A stretch of DNA of 64,000 nt, taken from positions 48,077,541 to 48,141,540 of the forward strand of contig OY747714.1 of the NCBI GenBank assembly GCA_963556495.2, written 5' to 3'. This stretch comes from Valencia hispanica. Taxonomy: Eukaryota; Chordata; Actinopteri; Cyprinodontiformes; Valenciidae. A program made the position numbers and the translations under genes. Below the pieces are notes generated by a model, which was given only the letters and a program-made list of their open reading frames with translations, had not been told where the DNA came from and searched no databases. Below, one piece after another: positions 11,701 through 22,384 of this stretch. Positions within the stretch are counted from its first letter, which is position 1, and each line of letters begins with the position of its first letter.

Positions 11701-12824
11701 GCAATACCTTCCTCAGCCTGAGGTTTATGTGGGTACTGCGAACGCCAGATTGGATCAGAATGTTTCATCTCAAATGTGATGGGTGTGGTTTGCACTAGAC
11801 CGACATCAGTGGGACCATCTGACCACAAAGAGTCAGGCACGACCTTTAAGGCCTCCACTGCATCAGGGTGATCTGTTTTTTCTCTGCCATGATTTCTAGA
11901 AAGCTGCAAATGTTCCAGAATGGTAGTATCAGAGAGCTGCGTATCTATTTTGTACATCTGAGTAGAAGGAGAAAAAGAGACTGAAGATATCTGGGTAGAA
12001 ACCCAATCCTTTAATTCAACTCCCCTCTTAACCATTCCCCCCAAATCTTTAGCTTGATGTTTCGGATGCAACAAAGCGATGTGTGGAAGCGCTTCAGCTT
12101 CCATCATATACCATTTATGCTGCTCTGAAGTCAGATCAGCATACAGTGCAACACCCTCCTTCCCCACAAAGCATGGACCCGAAGCCACAGACCAACTTTG
12201 GCCTTCAAGTTCTGTTTCAAATTGTTCCTGATATAAAGTAGGATCGCTTCTCTCATAGAGGAAGGTCACATGGAACGGGTCAGGCGGTGGAACAAAAGGC
12301 TGGAGTTCAAGCAGCCAAGGCTTCCAGCATCTCAGAAATTCAGCCGCAGAAGATTCATGTGCAGACATCGTAGTCAATCTGGCCCAGAAAATATCAGCCA
12401 CTTGTGAAGTGTCATCCTTCAGCAAAAATTGACCACTCATGGTATCACAGCAATGCGTATGTCCATTCGGAAAAGTCACCATAAGTCCATCAGGAGTACA
12501 TAGGATCGAAGCACCCAGTTTGATAAGCAGATCTCTGCCTAACAAGTTGACAGGCGTGGTTTGAGCAATGACAAAAGGATGTGATAGTCTTTGATCTCCC
12601 ACTGAAACAGGCAATGGTTGAGTGATAGGGAGAATCATTGGAGCCCCAGAGATTCCAATCACAGACACTGTGTTCCCAGAAAAATTGACGTCTGGTAAAA
12701 CTCTGTCCAACGTGCTGAAAGTAGCACCAGTGTCGACAAGGAATGGCAATGAATGTCCATGTACGTCTATTGTGAGCATCGGATCCCCCTTTGTCCTGCT
12801 CACTAAGGTACTCTGTGGGCATTG
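8745..12824 (-). CDS. pol: Retroviral Pol: protease, RT, RNase H, integrase (open frame)
   Basis: This one uninterrupted frame runs from the codon after the gag UGA to a stop at 8745-8747, about 1360 codons. Residues below are numbered from 12803. The aspartic protease active site DTG is at 24-26, with LLGRDLL at 87-93. RT shows D443 (CIDLANAFF), LPQGF at 475-479 and YVDD at 508-511. RNase H has the acidic set D810, E853, D874 and D944. Integrase has H1026-X3-H1030 and C1059-X2-C1062, then D1091, D1150 and E1186 with exactly 35 residues between the last two. All catalytic residues I can check are present. There is no ATG at the 5' end, so production as Gag-Pol by stop-codon readthrough is inferred. 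The enzyme would process polyproteins, copy RNA to DNA and integrate it. Confidence 0.95.
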   Translation of the reverse strand, partial: QCPQSTLVSRTKGDPMLTIDVHGHSLPFLVDTGATFSTLDRVLPDVNFSGNTVSVIGISGAPMILPITQPLPVSVGDQRLSHPFVIAQTTPVNLLGRDLLIKLGASILCTPDGLMVTFPNGHTHCCDTMSGQFLLKDDTSQVADIFWARLTTMSAHESSAAEFLRCWKPWLLELQPFVPPPDPFHVTFLYERSDPTLYQEQFETELEGQSWSVASGPCFVGKEGVALYADLTSEQHKWYMMEAEALPHIALLHPKHQAKDLGGMVKRGVELKDWVSTQISSVSFSPSTQMYKIDTQLSDTTILEHLQLSRNHGREKTDHPDAVEALKVVPDSLWSDGPTDVGLVQTTPITFEMKHSDPIWRSQYPHKPQAEEGIADTIAGLLEVGVLEPSNSSYNTPILPVEKQGTGKYRMAHDLRAINEALRTPPISTPNPYTALASLTPDLKWFTCIDLANAFFCLLLHPSVRDIFSFTFRGRKLRYSRLPQGFALSPGIFNQVLKQSLSTVQLPPGCVLTQYVDDLLLASPTVETCIAATLVVLQHLGKEGFKVSRDKLQLVRQEVQFLGRRVTAQGAGLTDTHKNAILAHSKPLTVKSMLSFLGLTIFSRHYVPNYTNLTTPLRALVNAHGKKNLHAKLEWDIPAEEAFIKLKQALAQAADLATPDYTCPFFLNTSESDGVVNGILFQKKGGQRHILMYLSIKLQAIEMRQPPCTRRAAGIAHLVEKTSHIVRGYPLNVLTSHGVMALVNSETFTLSTLRQQRISRVLEAPNIIFTHEGINMADQITASGEQHDCVRLNSVAQKIRPDLRSDPLSTGFVLYTDSCCFRDGQGQLRSGFAVVEQNGDSLQTVVSGKLDGKQSAQRAEIRALIEACKWGRDKDVTIYTDSNYGFSVIHYELPQWKRAGFVTATGKPVHHHADIMELLDVVQLPANLAVLKCKGHSKADTVDAWGNRAADLAAKGAAGYLSHVHTQLIVTSAQEMSDSFAEEVKLAQQAAASQEITVWKDRGAIFSDGFWRGPDGRLVLPAALKPTLFQEAHGAAHVSYTQMKRNLCFWWHPFLPHLIKRFLSECVVCGQFNPKPTIKPEMGAFQDLCRPGEEVVIDYTDMVTPVRGFRYLLVMIDPLTSWVSAFPARREDAQTVVKSLINHWIPCHGFPTRIRSDNGTHFKNKHLRQVEEQMGITHKFGTVYHPQSQGVSERSNSTLKLKLAKITAQTGLNWLNALPIALLSMRSSVCRTKGLTPYEMLTGRIFPGPWAGREPQVSPHPDPDPRSDHQQLKGLVSSFFPAPRDVQGPAVSPSEAGRVWLRVYKRKWQEPRWSGPFQVAARTTHAVQLRGKGSTWFHWSQCAPAPDPPPVPHAAAALC

Positions 12825-12827
12825 TCA
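12825..12827 (-). other. Gag stop codon UGA, candidate readthrough site
   Basis: Gag ends in UGA and pol follows in the same frame with CAA as the next codon. Gamma- and epsilonretroviruses make Gag-Pol by suppressing an in-frame stop, usually UAG. A downstream stimulatory RNA structure was not identified by eye. Confidence 0.65.
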
Positions 12828-14924
12828 ATACTGAGGCCCACTCTGTCCTCCTGGATAGGAGGGAGGAGCCATATGCTGATTCGGAGCCATATGTAGAGGT
12901 GGCTGACCGGGAGGTATAGCGCCCCCTTGTGGGTGTGGGCACTCCCTCACCCAGTGTTCATTGGAGCCACACCTGTGACAACCGTTAGCACCTGGCTGCC
13001 CTCTCTCCATGCCTCTAAAATCCCCAAACCTGGCCCTGCCACGCGACCTGCCATGTCCTATAAGGAGCAGTAAATGGCGGATTCGGCGCAGCTCCAGCAT
13101 ACATCACAGGAAAAGAAGGCAGCACTGTCGCTGATCCAACAGTAGGTGCTGCTTCAGCCACCATCTGCTTCACTTTTTTAGACTGATACAAGTCAGTCAA
13201 TTTATTCTGAGCCTCTTTTAACTGTAGTTTTAACAAAGCAGTCTCCATTTTCTTATTCTCCTCAGCATCCTTTAACGCAGAATCTTGCACGTCTTGTAAA
13301 TAATATGTTACGTGTCTTTCCCATGTAGGCTGATCATAAATGTGTGAATCAGGATTCAGTTTCATTAATGTAGCAACAGACTCTGGCATGCCTGCTAAAA
13401 CTGCTTCTCTAAACCAAATCCGATTATTTCCCGGATCTCGAGGGTGTTCTCCAGTCACGGCAACCCATTTATCTTTACATTTTGCCATATGTTCTGCGGG
13501 AGTAACATCAGTTGACCAGGGAAATTTCAAAATTTTAGACGCGGGCGGAGTAGGATATTTTCTTCTGACCCACTCGGCAAGATGATGTGCATGATGCGTG
13601 AATGGGGCTTCATCAAGTACACATGCTAACTGGCACTGGAGCATAATCTCATTATAATCTGTCAATGTCAACATTCTACCCATAATAGCTTTCCAATCCC
13701 CCACCGCTAGGGTTTGCCCTGAAGTCAGCTGATTTAATTTATTTATCCAACAGTTTCCTCCACCAGTCAAAGCAGGGAGTTGCAGAATGATGGCAGATAT
13801 GTCAGCCATCTTCCATGGTTTGTAAATTACTGAACCATCTGATGCTCCCACTAAAGGAAGCATTAAATCAGGGCCTCCACATGCCCCCAGTGGCAACTTA
13901 GATCTGGTATTCTTAAATGGTCCCTCACCCCCCTTGTCCCCCAACGTCTGCATATTTTCGACCTGTAGAACTGCTGCACATTCATCACGTTGACTGGGGC
14001 TGGCCCTCCCTGAAAGGTCTGCAGCTTGACCCCTTACCACAGATGCTAATCTTTCCTGATCCTGCAGCACCCCATCCATCTGTCACTGAACTTTAGTTAA
14101 CCTGTGTTCGTGCTGCTCCATCTCATCCATCAATTTAGCATTATACGCCAAGAACAATTTATCGGTGTCCTGTTCTACTAATTTTAGTAGCTGTCGCTTT
14201 TCCTCCCCAGTGTGTTCTACAACCCCTTTACCGGTGACTTCAAAACGCAATTTATAATCTTGTCCATCATCTTTTACCTTTAAATCACCCTGTGGTTTAT
14301 TTGTCAATGGTTCATGGGCTACAGACCTCTGTGGGAGGCCACTCCAGTGCAACACTGCACTGCTTGAAGGAAGGGGGGGAGTAATGCCCACCGGGGTGGC
14401 TCACAAAGAGATGGTGAACTCGGTGCGTCACCCTGCGTGTTTTGAAGTATAATCTGGCCATTGTCTGTCTCCAAGCCCCATGAAATATGTGTTTGACCAG
14501 AGGTCGTCAATATGGGGTACATAGGTTGATATGGGGGAGGAATATGGTCTGTCGAAAAACTATTTTCTGCAGTAACACACAAATGATCAATACCCTGTCC
14601 TGTTAAACCCCATGTTTTCCACATTTTCTCAGCTTTTAAGTGTCTCATTTTAGCACCAGTGATGCTCTTTGCTGTTTTAGCTTTATCTGCAAAACGTTTT
14701 CCTTCCTCAAAACACATTTGTGACAAACTTCTTTTATCCTCTCCTCGGGCACCATGACGAGCCCACATGGCCGTCATAAGGCCCTGGAACTGGTTTTTAT
14801 CTTTTTTACCGGGCTTATCAACTAAAACAGAATATAATTTAGAAATGTATATTAACAATTGGGCATCTAAAGTGCGCCAGTTATGTCCCTGTGGAGCAGG
14901 GAGTAATTTATATTCGGCTGCCAT
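12825..14924 (-). pseudogene. gag: Retroviral gag, frameshifted and stop-interrupted
   Basis: Gag builds the virus core. I place the start at the ATG at 14924 (protein begins MAAEYKLLPAPQG); the frame is open a little further upstream but without an ATG. The first block (to about 14375) is matrix-like. The frame changes at or near a run of seven G at 14373-14379. An in-frame TGA lies at 14083-14085. A long capsid-like block follows (14079 to about 13050), with a second frame change near 13050. The last block (to 12825) contains one nucleocapsid zinc knuckle CHRCGSNEHWVREC (CX2CX4HX4C) and a proline-rich tail. Total length of about 700 codons is large but plausible. The breaks mean no complete Gag can be made from this copy. 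Confidence 0.9.
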
Positions 14925-16761
14925 TGAATATTCGTAACAAAAATCCAAAATGGATTAAAATTTAACAAAGTAGGTTATTTGTATTAACTCTATAAATTAT
15001 TTATTTTAATTGATAAACTATCAATTCGTAGGCCCAAATTTATCCCAATATTAATGCAGTTAACAGTAAAGGCAGGCACAGTTTTTATTTATTTAATTTA
15101 TTTCTTTTTATAGTGAAGGAGTTTATATATTATTTATTCATGCAACATTAACCTTAATAATGTTTTAGGCAAAGCCGAAACGAAGGAAAGCTAAAAAGGT
15201 TTATAACGCACTGTTTATCTTATCATTAATTTATTTGTATACGGAGATTATTGCCGTTTCATCTAAAAATCAAAGAATTCCTAATAGAGTCCGGCCTGCG
15301 CCAAAACTCGGGACGCACACTTCGGTGAAACACACGAAGAAATAGAATTCTCCCAATATAAAGCAATTTTTATTTATCATTAAAACATATACCGAAAGAA
15401 ATACATTTAAAACTCGCTTTGCAACACAAAATCGTCAACAGTTTGCTCAAAAAAAAAAAAAAAAAAAAAAAAACTCCGCCGGACTGACAGATCAAAGTCC
15501 GGCCCAATAAAACTTCCGGGTCACACCGCGGAATGAATACGCCGGTGCACAGATGGCTAATTCTTCACTACGATGCTAAACTTAACAAACCGTACTCATA
15601 AGTAAACCAACCAAAGACAAGAACAAAATGCCTCCAACAAAACCACACTTCGCCATCAATACTCGAATGACTGTTTAACCGAGCCAAATAAATACAGTTC
15701 GGAAGCTAAGCTACCAAAGATTAGCTGTCATCATGAGCAACCTAGCTCAACCGGAAGCTAAACGTGACCGCTCTGTTACCATAAAAAAGTTATTTTATAT
15801 ATATTCTAAAGAGTTTACTACCAGTTATCCATAATAACAGTCCTATATATATGTGTTAGACAATGCTTTAGACGTGTTTACGTAGTTGCACAAGGTTGAA
15901 CGCCTGTATTTCCAGGCGAAACTCATCCAAACTGTATGTTAGCCGTAAGCTAACTTATGGTGGTACTTTAGCTGACTGAAAATGATATTCCCTTATTCCT
16001 CTACAATGTCAAGCTTCTACGCTTATTGTCTATACAAGAAGTGCGGGCATTGTCTAGGCGTTTAAGATTCGCAGAGGAATTATGGTTTTAGATTCAGTCG
16101 GTTAGTTCCCCTAAATGAGAAGTTTATATGAGGCCGGTATGCAAAAAGCTACATGGTAGCCTTTCCTTCCGTAACCTCCACTTTCTCCAATCACACACAC
16201 ATTCACACTAGAAAGAAAGAAAGAACAACAATTTTTACAATTTCATCAAACACTAACCTCTACCGGAGCCACCTAAAGCCGGACCTTTAAACACAATCCA
16301 ATTCACGTGGCTCAAACGTGCGTTTGGAAGATACGCCGGCCTCTCCAAGGGAATCCGTCTAGACAACAGAGAGCACCCAGGCCCTGCTGCCGTCCCCTTC
16401 GCTTGCCAGCCCTGGAGGATTCCGACAGCGTCCCATCGGATCCGAGCGGCCAACTCTCAAGCCCTGGTCCGCACTTCGGTCGGCCCTCAACCGAAAGAAC
16501 AACACGTCAACATTAAATGGAGAACGTTTAAATCGATCAATACCTATTAATTTGGTGTTAGCGCTTTTCCAGATTGATACAAAACCACCCGGGTGTTGAT
16601 TAGCAAGGATCAATCCAGTCGCTCTCCGATTCTCTGTTGAACTCAAAGAAAAAACACAATATCACTATAATTGCCACAAACACATGTATCAATCAGTTAT
16701 GCCACACTCATTACTCACACTCAATCTCTCCCAGCCCTGAGAAAACTCAAAACCAAATCAA
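14925..16761 (-). other. Retroviral 5' leader, unusually long
   Basis: About 1.84 kb lies between the primer site and the gag ATG. A splice-donor-like AG|GTTAGT occurs on the minus strand near 16258. A run of about 25 T (A on the plus strand, 15449-15473) is present. No open frame with an ATG and recognisable product was found. The packaging signal should be here. A later insertion inside the leader is possible but no ends were found. Confidence 0.6.
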
Positions 16762-16780
16762 ATGCCCGCATCCTCCACCA
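16762..16780 (-). other. Primer-binding site, tRNA-Ala
   Basis: Three nucleotides after the 5' LTR the minus strand reads TGGTGGAGGATGCGGGCAT. This is complementary to a tRNA 3' end ...ATGCCCGCATCCTCCACCA, which from memory is the end of a vertebrate tRNA-Ala(AGC) family. The match begins with TGG, complementary to the CCA tail, as expected. Confidence 0.8.
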
Positions 16781-16783
16781 TTT

Positions 16784-17345
16784 TGTCGGCTTCTTATCAT
16801 AATGTGCTCTGGAACTCACTTTTTTTTTACTCAGAGAGGTGGGGGCGCCGAACTCCAAAACCCCAGCGGGAACTGTTTCAAAATAAGACCCAGAACTGAG
16901 AGACAGAGTAAAAACAACACACACAACAACAGATATCTGTTTCAGAAAGCACGCACCTGCAGATGGGAGCCAGACAAGATCTGACTCGCTTTTCTACAAG
17001 GGTGTACCATTTTTATTTCCAAAAGAACAAAGAACATATCACATGACTCCTCTCTCCTCCTTCTACATCTTGACAGGTCATTTATTTTCTCCAGGTCTCC
17101 TGACCGTACCATGAACTCGGGTTGTAACTAGAGTTATAACTGATCCTCCCTGCTTTCAGTTCATATCTTTACTCAAGAGTTTGTTTACTTAAAACCTTAA
17201 ACCCTATAAAAAACTGGTAAAAGAGTCATGTTTTACTACCCTGAATAATATAAACAGGCCTATTACTTCTAAAGCTTAAAAAAGATATAATTAAAACATA
17301 TGTACTGCATAATAAAAAATAGCCCCAAAAAAGTAGAATACAACA
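16784..17345 (-). repeat. Retroviral 5' LTR
   Basis: A 562-nt partner of 5274-5837. On the minus strand it starts TGTTGTATTC and ends GCCGACA, followed by the primer site. It would contain the promoter in U3, but no clear TATA box was identified. Confidence 0.93.
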
Positions 17346-18402
17346 ATAGGTAATACCTTGAAGAAGTTTTCAGTCAGCTGAAAGGTAATCTGACCCACGA
17401 TTTGGACTGACCACTGACAGACTAAGGCAAGATAAAAAGTGATCTTTGCCTGTTTCTAAAATAGTTTCTTATCTACTGTTATTTGACTCCCTGGTCTTGG
17501 TAGATCAAACAAAAAACTCCCGTGGATGTGTGTGCAAAAGGACGCTCCATCCCCCTTCCCCACTCCCCCATCCCCCTCTTGAGCCTGTTAGCTCCCTGAG
17601 CCCCAAAGTCGCATATTACATCACAGACGACAGACTCTGGGACTGAACCGAGAGGAGTTTCATTGTTTCACATTAATGCACACATACGTGCACGCACGCT
17701 CACCCTACAGCTACAGACATGCACGCGCTCCCACAAAGTGGGCTAGTAGAGCACGCTAAACAGCGAACCCAGTCTGCCAAGTGGGGCCTCCCAGAACCAC
17801 CCTTCCTGCCTTGTGTTACCATGTGTTGTGAATGATATAACAAGGAAAAACAGTAAAATATTAGTTTAAATAAAGGAAAGGAGGAAGAGCACAGAGAAAG
17901 TTCAAGGATTTAGAGAATGAGAAGAAACAGAGGGTTGAGAAGGCAGAGGAGGATGGTAGGTAGAAGAGGATGGATGTTGGTGATGTGCTTTGGTGCCCCC
18001 TAGTGGGAGACGCTGAAAGGAGATGTTCAGGATGAAAATTCAACATATATCAGAAAACACTTCATGGTAGATTCATTAATTTAAGATGATTGATTAATTA
18101 ATTAATTAGATTAATGAAAATATCATAGAAATATTAACCCTTGATTTTACCATGTTCTTCACATGGGATTACATGAAATTCCATCTGGTTTTCCATGGGT
18201 CTCATACATTTTTTTCACATCTAGGGTTTATATGTAAAATAAAAATGTTCACCTTTGGTTTACATGTTGACCAATGGGCTTCACATGAGAATGTCCATGT
18301 GTGTTTTTTTAAGGGTAACTATAAAGGATTGTAGTGCAGAGTGTATTTTTAATTCATTTGTTAATTATTAATTAATGCATCACACATTGCAACCAGAGCA
18401 GA
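17346..18402. other. No gene recognised
   Basis: Contains a C-rich patch (17550-17590), a TTAA-rich patch (18080-18115) and a stretch rich in CACATG/CATG words (18150-18300) that may be an old repeat. No coding signal. Confidence 0.45.
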
Positions 18403-18510
18403 ATGCACAGGTCTGTTATCACCCCCATCATCATGGGAAATTTGAGATCTCCTCCCAACAAGCTGGATGAACTGTGGGCCCTTACCCGGCATCAAGAAAC
18501 TTTCAAGAGA
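18403..18510 (+). pseudogene. LINE endonuclease N-terminal fragment
   Basis: Translates to ITPIIMGNLRSPPNKLDEL, resembling the start of the apurinic endonuclease domain of CR1/Rex1-type LINE ORF2 proteins. It breaks off after about 35 residues. Confidence 0.6.
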
Positions 18511-18767
18511 GCAGCTTGCTCCACCAGAGTCAATAAAACCCTAGATTCACTAGCAAGGACCACGCTACAGGTTCAGAATTTAACGGTTTATTGAAGGCAC
18601 TGAGAATTGAATGGTCTGGGGAGAGGCGTCGCCGGAGACCCAGAGGAAGACTCAGTGTGGGGTGCAGTCTTCTGGAAATCGTCTTTCCGAGCCTGCTCAG
18701 GACCCCCCCGACGGAACCTAAAAGAGAGAGAAGTTAGAGGAAGTGGTACAAGAGTGACCTGGAGAGC

Positions 18768-18840
18768 AGAACAGGGAGGCTGTGCCCGATGAATGCTGTG
18801 AAAAACGAGGGGAGGGTCGAAAGGGTGGGTCGGCAGGACC
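18768..18840. repeat. Short segment shared with 54047-54120
   Basis: From GCAGAACAGGGAGGCTGTGC to GGTCGGCAGGACC this is almost identical to 54047-54120. It marks the left limit of segmental copy A, and its partner marks copy B. Confidence 0.85.
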
Positions 18841-18940
18841 CGGAAAAGAGAAGGCGGGTCGGCGGGACCCGGAAAGGAGAAGGCGAGTCGGCGGGACCCG
18901 GAAAGGAAAAGGCGAGTCGGCGGGACCCGGAAAGGAAAAT
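18825..18940. repeat. 29-bp minisatellite, about 4 copies
   Basis: The unit AAAGGAGAAGGCGAGTCGGC plus GGGACCCGG repeats about four times with few changes. The site is GC-rich. In copy B the corresponding point is occupied by about 4.4 kb of other sequence (54121-58578). Confidence 0.9.
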
Positions 18941-19274
18941 GAATTTTGCCAGACCTGACCTCGTGAACTGGGTCCTGATTGGTTGACGAGGCACAAATTG
19001 ATGCCAAATTTCAGATTTTTCAACTTCAGCGATAAAATGCTCGTGACACTCGAATGCACAAAATCCACCACATAACACAACGAGCATATTTTCTGATGCA
19101 TGTCAAAGACCTCATTCGCGCGTATCTGATGCACAAATGAGGCAGAAATGTGTTTTCTCGACGCAAATCCGCTTCTGACGCGATGCAGAAACACTGACAC
19201 AAACCAGCGTGCTCCTGCATTGACTTTACATTTAAACCTGACGCCCATGACGCTTCAAACGCGTTCGGTGAGAA

Positions 19275-19600
19275 CGCACCATAAGGCTGGGCTAAGTACA
19301 CAGCCCTGTGGCGTGCCGGTTTATGGGACCCATGTGGAAAAATATCGAGCTCCCCATTTTCATCAACTGAGGCCTGTTCGAGTGAAAGTCTCTGATCCAG
19401 AGAAACAGAGGCTATGATGCTTCAGCTCCAGCTTATCAGGAATCACCATGTTGAAATCAGAGCTGAAGTCATCAAACTGCATCATGTCTTATATGTTGGG
19501 AAGCTGTAGGTGGGCCAGGCTGTGTGCAGTTATTGAGACTGAGTCCTCTGTTACACGGTTCCCTCTGTATGCAAACTGAAGACCGTCTAAACCAGGATGA
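19275..19600 (-). pseudogene. LINE reverse transcriptase fragment (Rex1/CR1-like)
   Basis: The minus strand encodes LQFAYRGNR, FDDFSSDFNMVIPDKLELK and, further on, GTPQGCVLSPALW, in RT order (fingers, palm, motif B). Stops and frame changes lie between them. An orthologous remnant lies in copy B at about 58950-59275, so it predates the duplication. Confidence 0.75.
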
Positions 19601-21094
19601 TCCTCTCATTGAGTAAAGAGACTGAACACAAATGCATGCCACACTGTTCAGATTTTTATTGGTAAAAACATTTTCAAAGCTGTAATTTTCCTTCCATATG
19701 ACCATCAGGGAATTATGAAACATGACAAAATGTTAATAAAGATGGCAGATATTTGATTCAGAGGATGCATTTTGTGATTATTGATTTAAGGGAAATTTTT
19801 TACATTTTCAAACAATATTTAAATAAATAAAACCATTCTGGGTTGTTTAATTACCAGAATGAAAATCAAAGACTTCAGTTTGATCTAAAGTTTCTTCAGA
19901 TAAAAACAATAAAACCAAACTAAAGATCATCACTTTAGTTTAACACACTGAGGGTTTGTCTGCTGTATTTTTTCTCTGGTTTTGGTTTAATTTTTTTCAC
20001 CAGCTGCTCTGAAGAATCGTTTCCATAGTTTAGCCACAAACTAACAGGAACTTCATGTCTTGTTGTGAGCAACAAGAACCGCAGGTTAAACAGGTTGAAG
20101 CTGCAGAGAAAGCATGGTGCTGCTGTGGTTCTAACAGTTCTGTTAGCAGAAGAAGATCTTTCTATGCTGTAAATGGAGCTGGACAGCTGGATGGTTCTGC
20201 TTGAACTGGAGGAGAACCTCAGTGAAGAACAGATAACTACTGGTTCTGGAGTTTCTAAAAACTAAGACAGTTTTAAACCTTTGCTCATTCATTGCTTAAC
20301 CTGACCAGAAAATGTTGATGCAAATATGTTTTTTCCAGCTTCTGCATACATTTATTAGTAAGAACCAGAAATCAGATTCCTCTGAGTGCACAAATCTAGA
20401 ATCTGAGAAAGATAACTGATGCTTCTTCCGTTGTTGGTGAATCTAGTTTTACTCACAACAACAACATCAGGCTGCAGAAGTCAAAGCATCAGAGTATTTT
20501 CTTCTTCTTCTGCCATCCCATTGTAAACAACAGTAGTGAAGCAGCGCTGCCTCAGATCTGTGGACAAAAGGAAGAAAGGATGAAATTACTGAAGGCAGAA
20601 TCATTTTTACTGCAGCCACAGAAAACTAAACGTCCAAAGCTACAGCAAAAGCCTCTTAGCAGCATGTTATCATTGGTAAAGGGGGGATCCAGAACATACG
20701 TGAGAACCACTGGGTAACTGATCTATCTAAGTGTGTGGGTGTTTCCATGGTTGTTTGTTCTGTGAACGATGACAGAGATGTTTTTGAGTCTTTTGTTGAT
20801 ATCTGGGTCTCAACCTCTGATTTGCCTAGTTGAACCTTTGTTCTTGGGGAAGCATTTTATTTATTTAAGTTACTCTGTTTCTTTATATCTTCATGTATTT
20901 CATACCCCCTCATACACGTGTTTTCTCACATACTCTCACTAAACAATAATCTGTTGTTTGTTAACCCAGCTCAGGTTTAGGCATCTAGAAGTGGTGAAGA
21001 AGACTTCCTGAAAAGGGATTGAATGACTGAACGTGTCATGGTTGTTGGTTGGAGCCAGACTGGTTAGCCAGGATAATTAGAGAGACCAACTAAC

Positions 21095-21265
21095 CCAACA
21101 GTCATGTTTAAGGACTGTGGGAGGAATCCATGGTACCCAGAGAGAACCAACACATGCATGGGGAGAAAAAACAAACTGCATATAGAAAAAGTCTGGGCTT
21201 TAAATCCAGGACCTTCTTACTGCAAGGCAACAGTTCTGACCACTGGTACATTGAGCAGCCCAAAA
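21095..21265. repeat. Interspersed repeat remnant (LINE-tail-associated)
   Basis: GTACCCAGAGAGAACCAACA through CTTCTTACTGCAAGGCAACA is a decayed copy, in opposite orientation, of the fish repeat seen at 61400-61480. Its partner in copy B is at 60765-60940. Confidence 0.6.
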
Positions 21266-21465
21266 AATGATCCAAAGAAGAGAACGTTTCATTTCAAGTC
21301 AGCCATGGTTGTTTGGATGAAGAGTTTTTATTGATATCAGTGATCAGAAGAGAACAGACAGTCAGACTAGTTCAAGATCATAGAAATGGAACAGTAGCAT
21401 AAATAAACCCTCATTACCACCAAGGTATGTAGAACACCATCACTGAATTCACAATCAGACATTAA

Positions 21466-22384
21466 AGAAATATTCCACCTCTAAGCCAAATTTTTGTCTT
21501 TTGCCATATTCCTCAGAGTTAGATAAGTGAAAATAAACATTTTATAACCAGCCCAGTAATTCTCCCTATCTGGCAGCAGTCAGTTTGCTTTAGCTTAGCA
21601 TAAAGTAATGTAAGTGAATGGTGCCCACCAGCATTTTGTGTACAAAAGTGATTAAAATTCATCAATAATTATCGTAATTTGTACTGGTGAACTCAATAAT
21701 CATATCGACTGCAAACAAAAAGTAAGAAGAAGCACCAAGGAATTACAGGAGCCGATTTACTACAATCATCGCTGTAAGCCGCTGCTGCAAGGCGCAAGGA
21801 CACGACGCAGCGGTCCCTAAAGCCACCTGCTTCCGTTAACACACACACATGAATGACTACTACCCGGTACAGCATTGTAAGTAGCAACAACAATGGCAGG
21901 GTACATGACAGACGAAGATAATGACGTCTTTGAACCCATTTTTCTTGGGTTAAACTTAGCTAAGATTACAGAAATAAAAACTCAGTGCAGCTGGCGTGTT
22001 TGTGTTTTCAGAAGCAGGTGGCTTTAGGAACCGCTGCATCATGTCCATGCGCCTTGCAGCAGCGGCGTTTTGTGGTAATGTAGTCCCAAGTCTAAATCGG
22101 CTCTTGTAATTCCTTGGTGCTACTTCTTACTTTTCATTTGGATTCGATATGAATATTGAGTTCACAAGTAAAAACGACGATCTTTATTGATTAATTTGAT
22201 CACTTTTGTACACAAAATGCTGGTGGGTACCATTCACTTACATTGTTTTATGCTAAGCTAAAGCAAACAAACTGCTGCCAGATCGGGAGAATTATGGGGC
22301 TGGTTATAAAATGGTTTTTTTCACTTATCTAACTCTGAGGAATATGGCAAAAAACTTATTTTGGCTTAGAGGTGGAATATCCCT
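21466..22384. mobile_element. Foldback DNA element flanked by TTAA
   Basis: Two arms of about 370 nt (21466-21835 and 22012-22384) are inverted copies of each other. The arm ends read (A)G..ATATTCCACCTCTAAGCC. Each end abuts TTAA (21462-21465 and 22385-22388), the target of piggyBac and Kolobok elements. The 175-nt centre has no coding capacity. Copy B retains only the first 250 nt or so of the left arm. Confidence 0.85.

Larger units (their letters stand above)
5274..17345 (-). mobile_element. Endogenous retrovirus, full-length provirus structure, gamma/epsilon-like
   Basis: The order on the minus strand is LTR, primer-binding site, long leader, gag, pol, env, polypurine tract, LTR: a complete provirus of 12.07 kb. 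The two LTRs start TG and end CA. By eye they differ by about eight substitutions plus one 2-nt indel over about 562 nt, which suggests a fairly recent insertion. A single CX2CX4HX4C zinc knuckle in Gag, same-frame gag and pol separated by one UGA, and a CX6CC Env point to a class I (gamma/epsilon-like) virus. Gag and env are broken and pol is open. The flanks (ATGG left, ATAGG right) are similar but not an exact target duplication. The length is above the usual retroviral size because of a leader of about 1.8 kb and a pol-env gap of about 0.96 kb. Confidence 0.93.
18936..21695. repeat. Segmental duplication copy A, part 1
   Basis: Aligns nearly base for base with 58579-61384, with scattered substitutions and small indels (for example a 41-nt extra stretch in copy B near 58617). 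It contains an old LINE RT remnant and a further repeat (own entries). No intact gene was found in it. Confidence 0.92.

Noticed and set aside
14083..14085. Internal gag UGA as a programmed readthrough site
   Set aside because: Gag also has two frame changes, so simple decay explains this stop better.
16359..16646. 95-codon frame in the retroviral leader as a leader protein
   Set aside because: It begins at TTG, lacks an ATG near its start and shows no signal or known motif.
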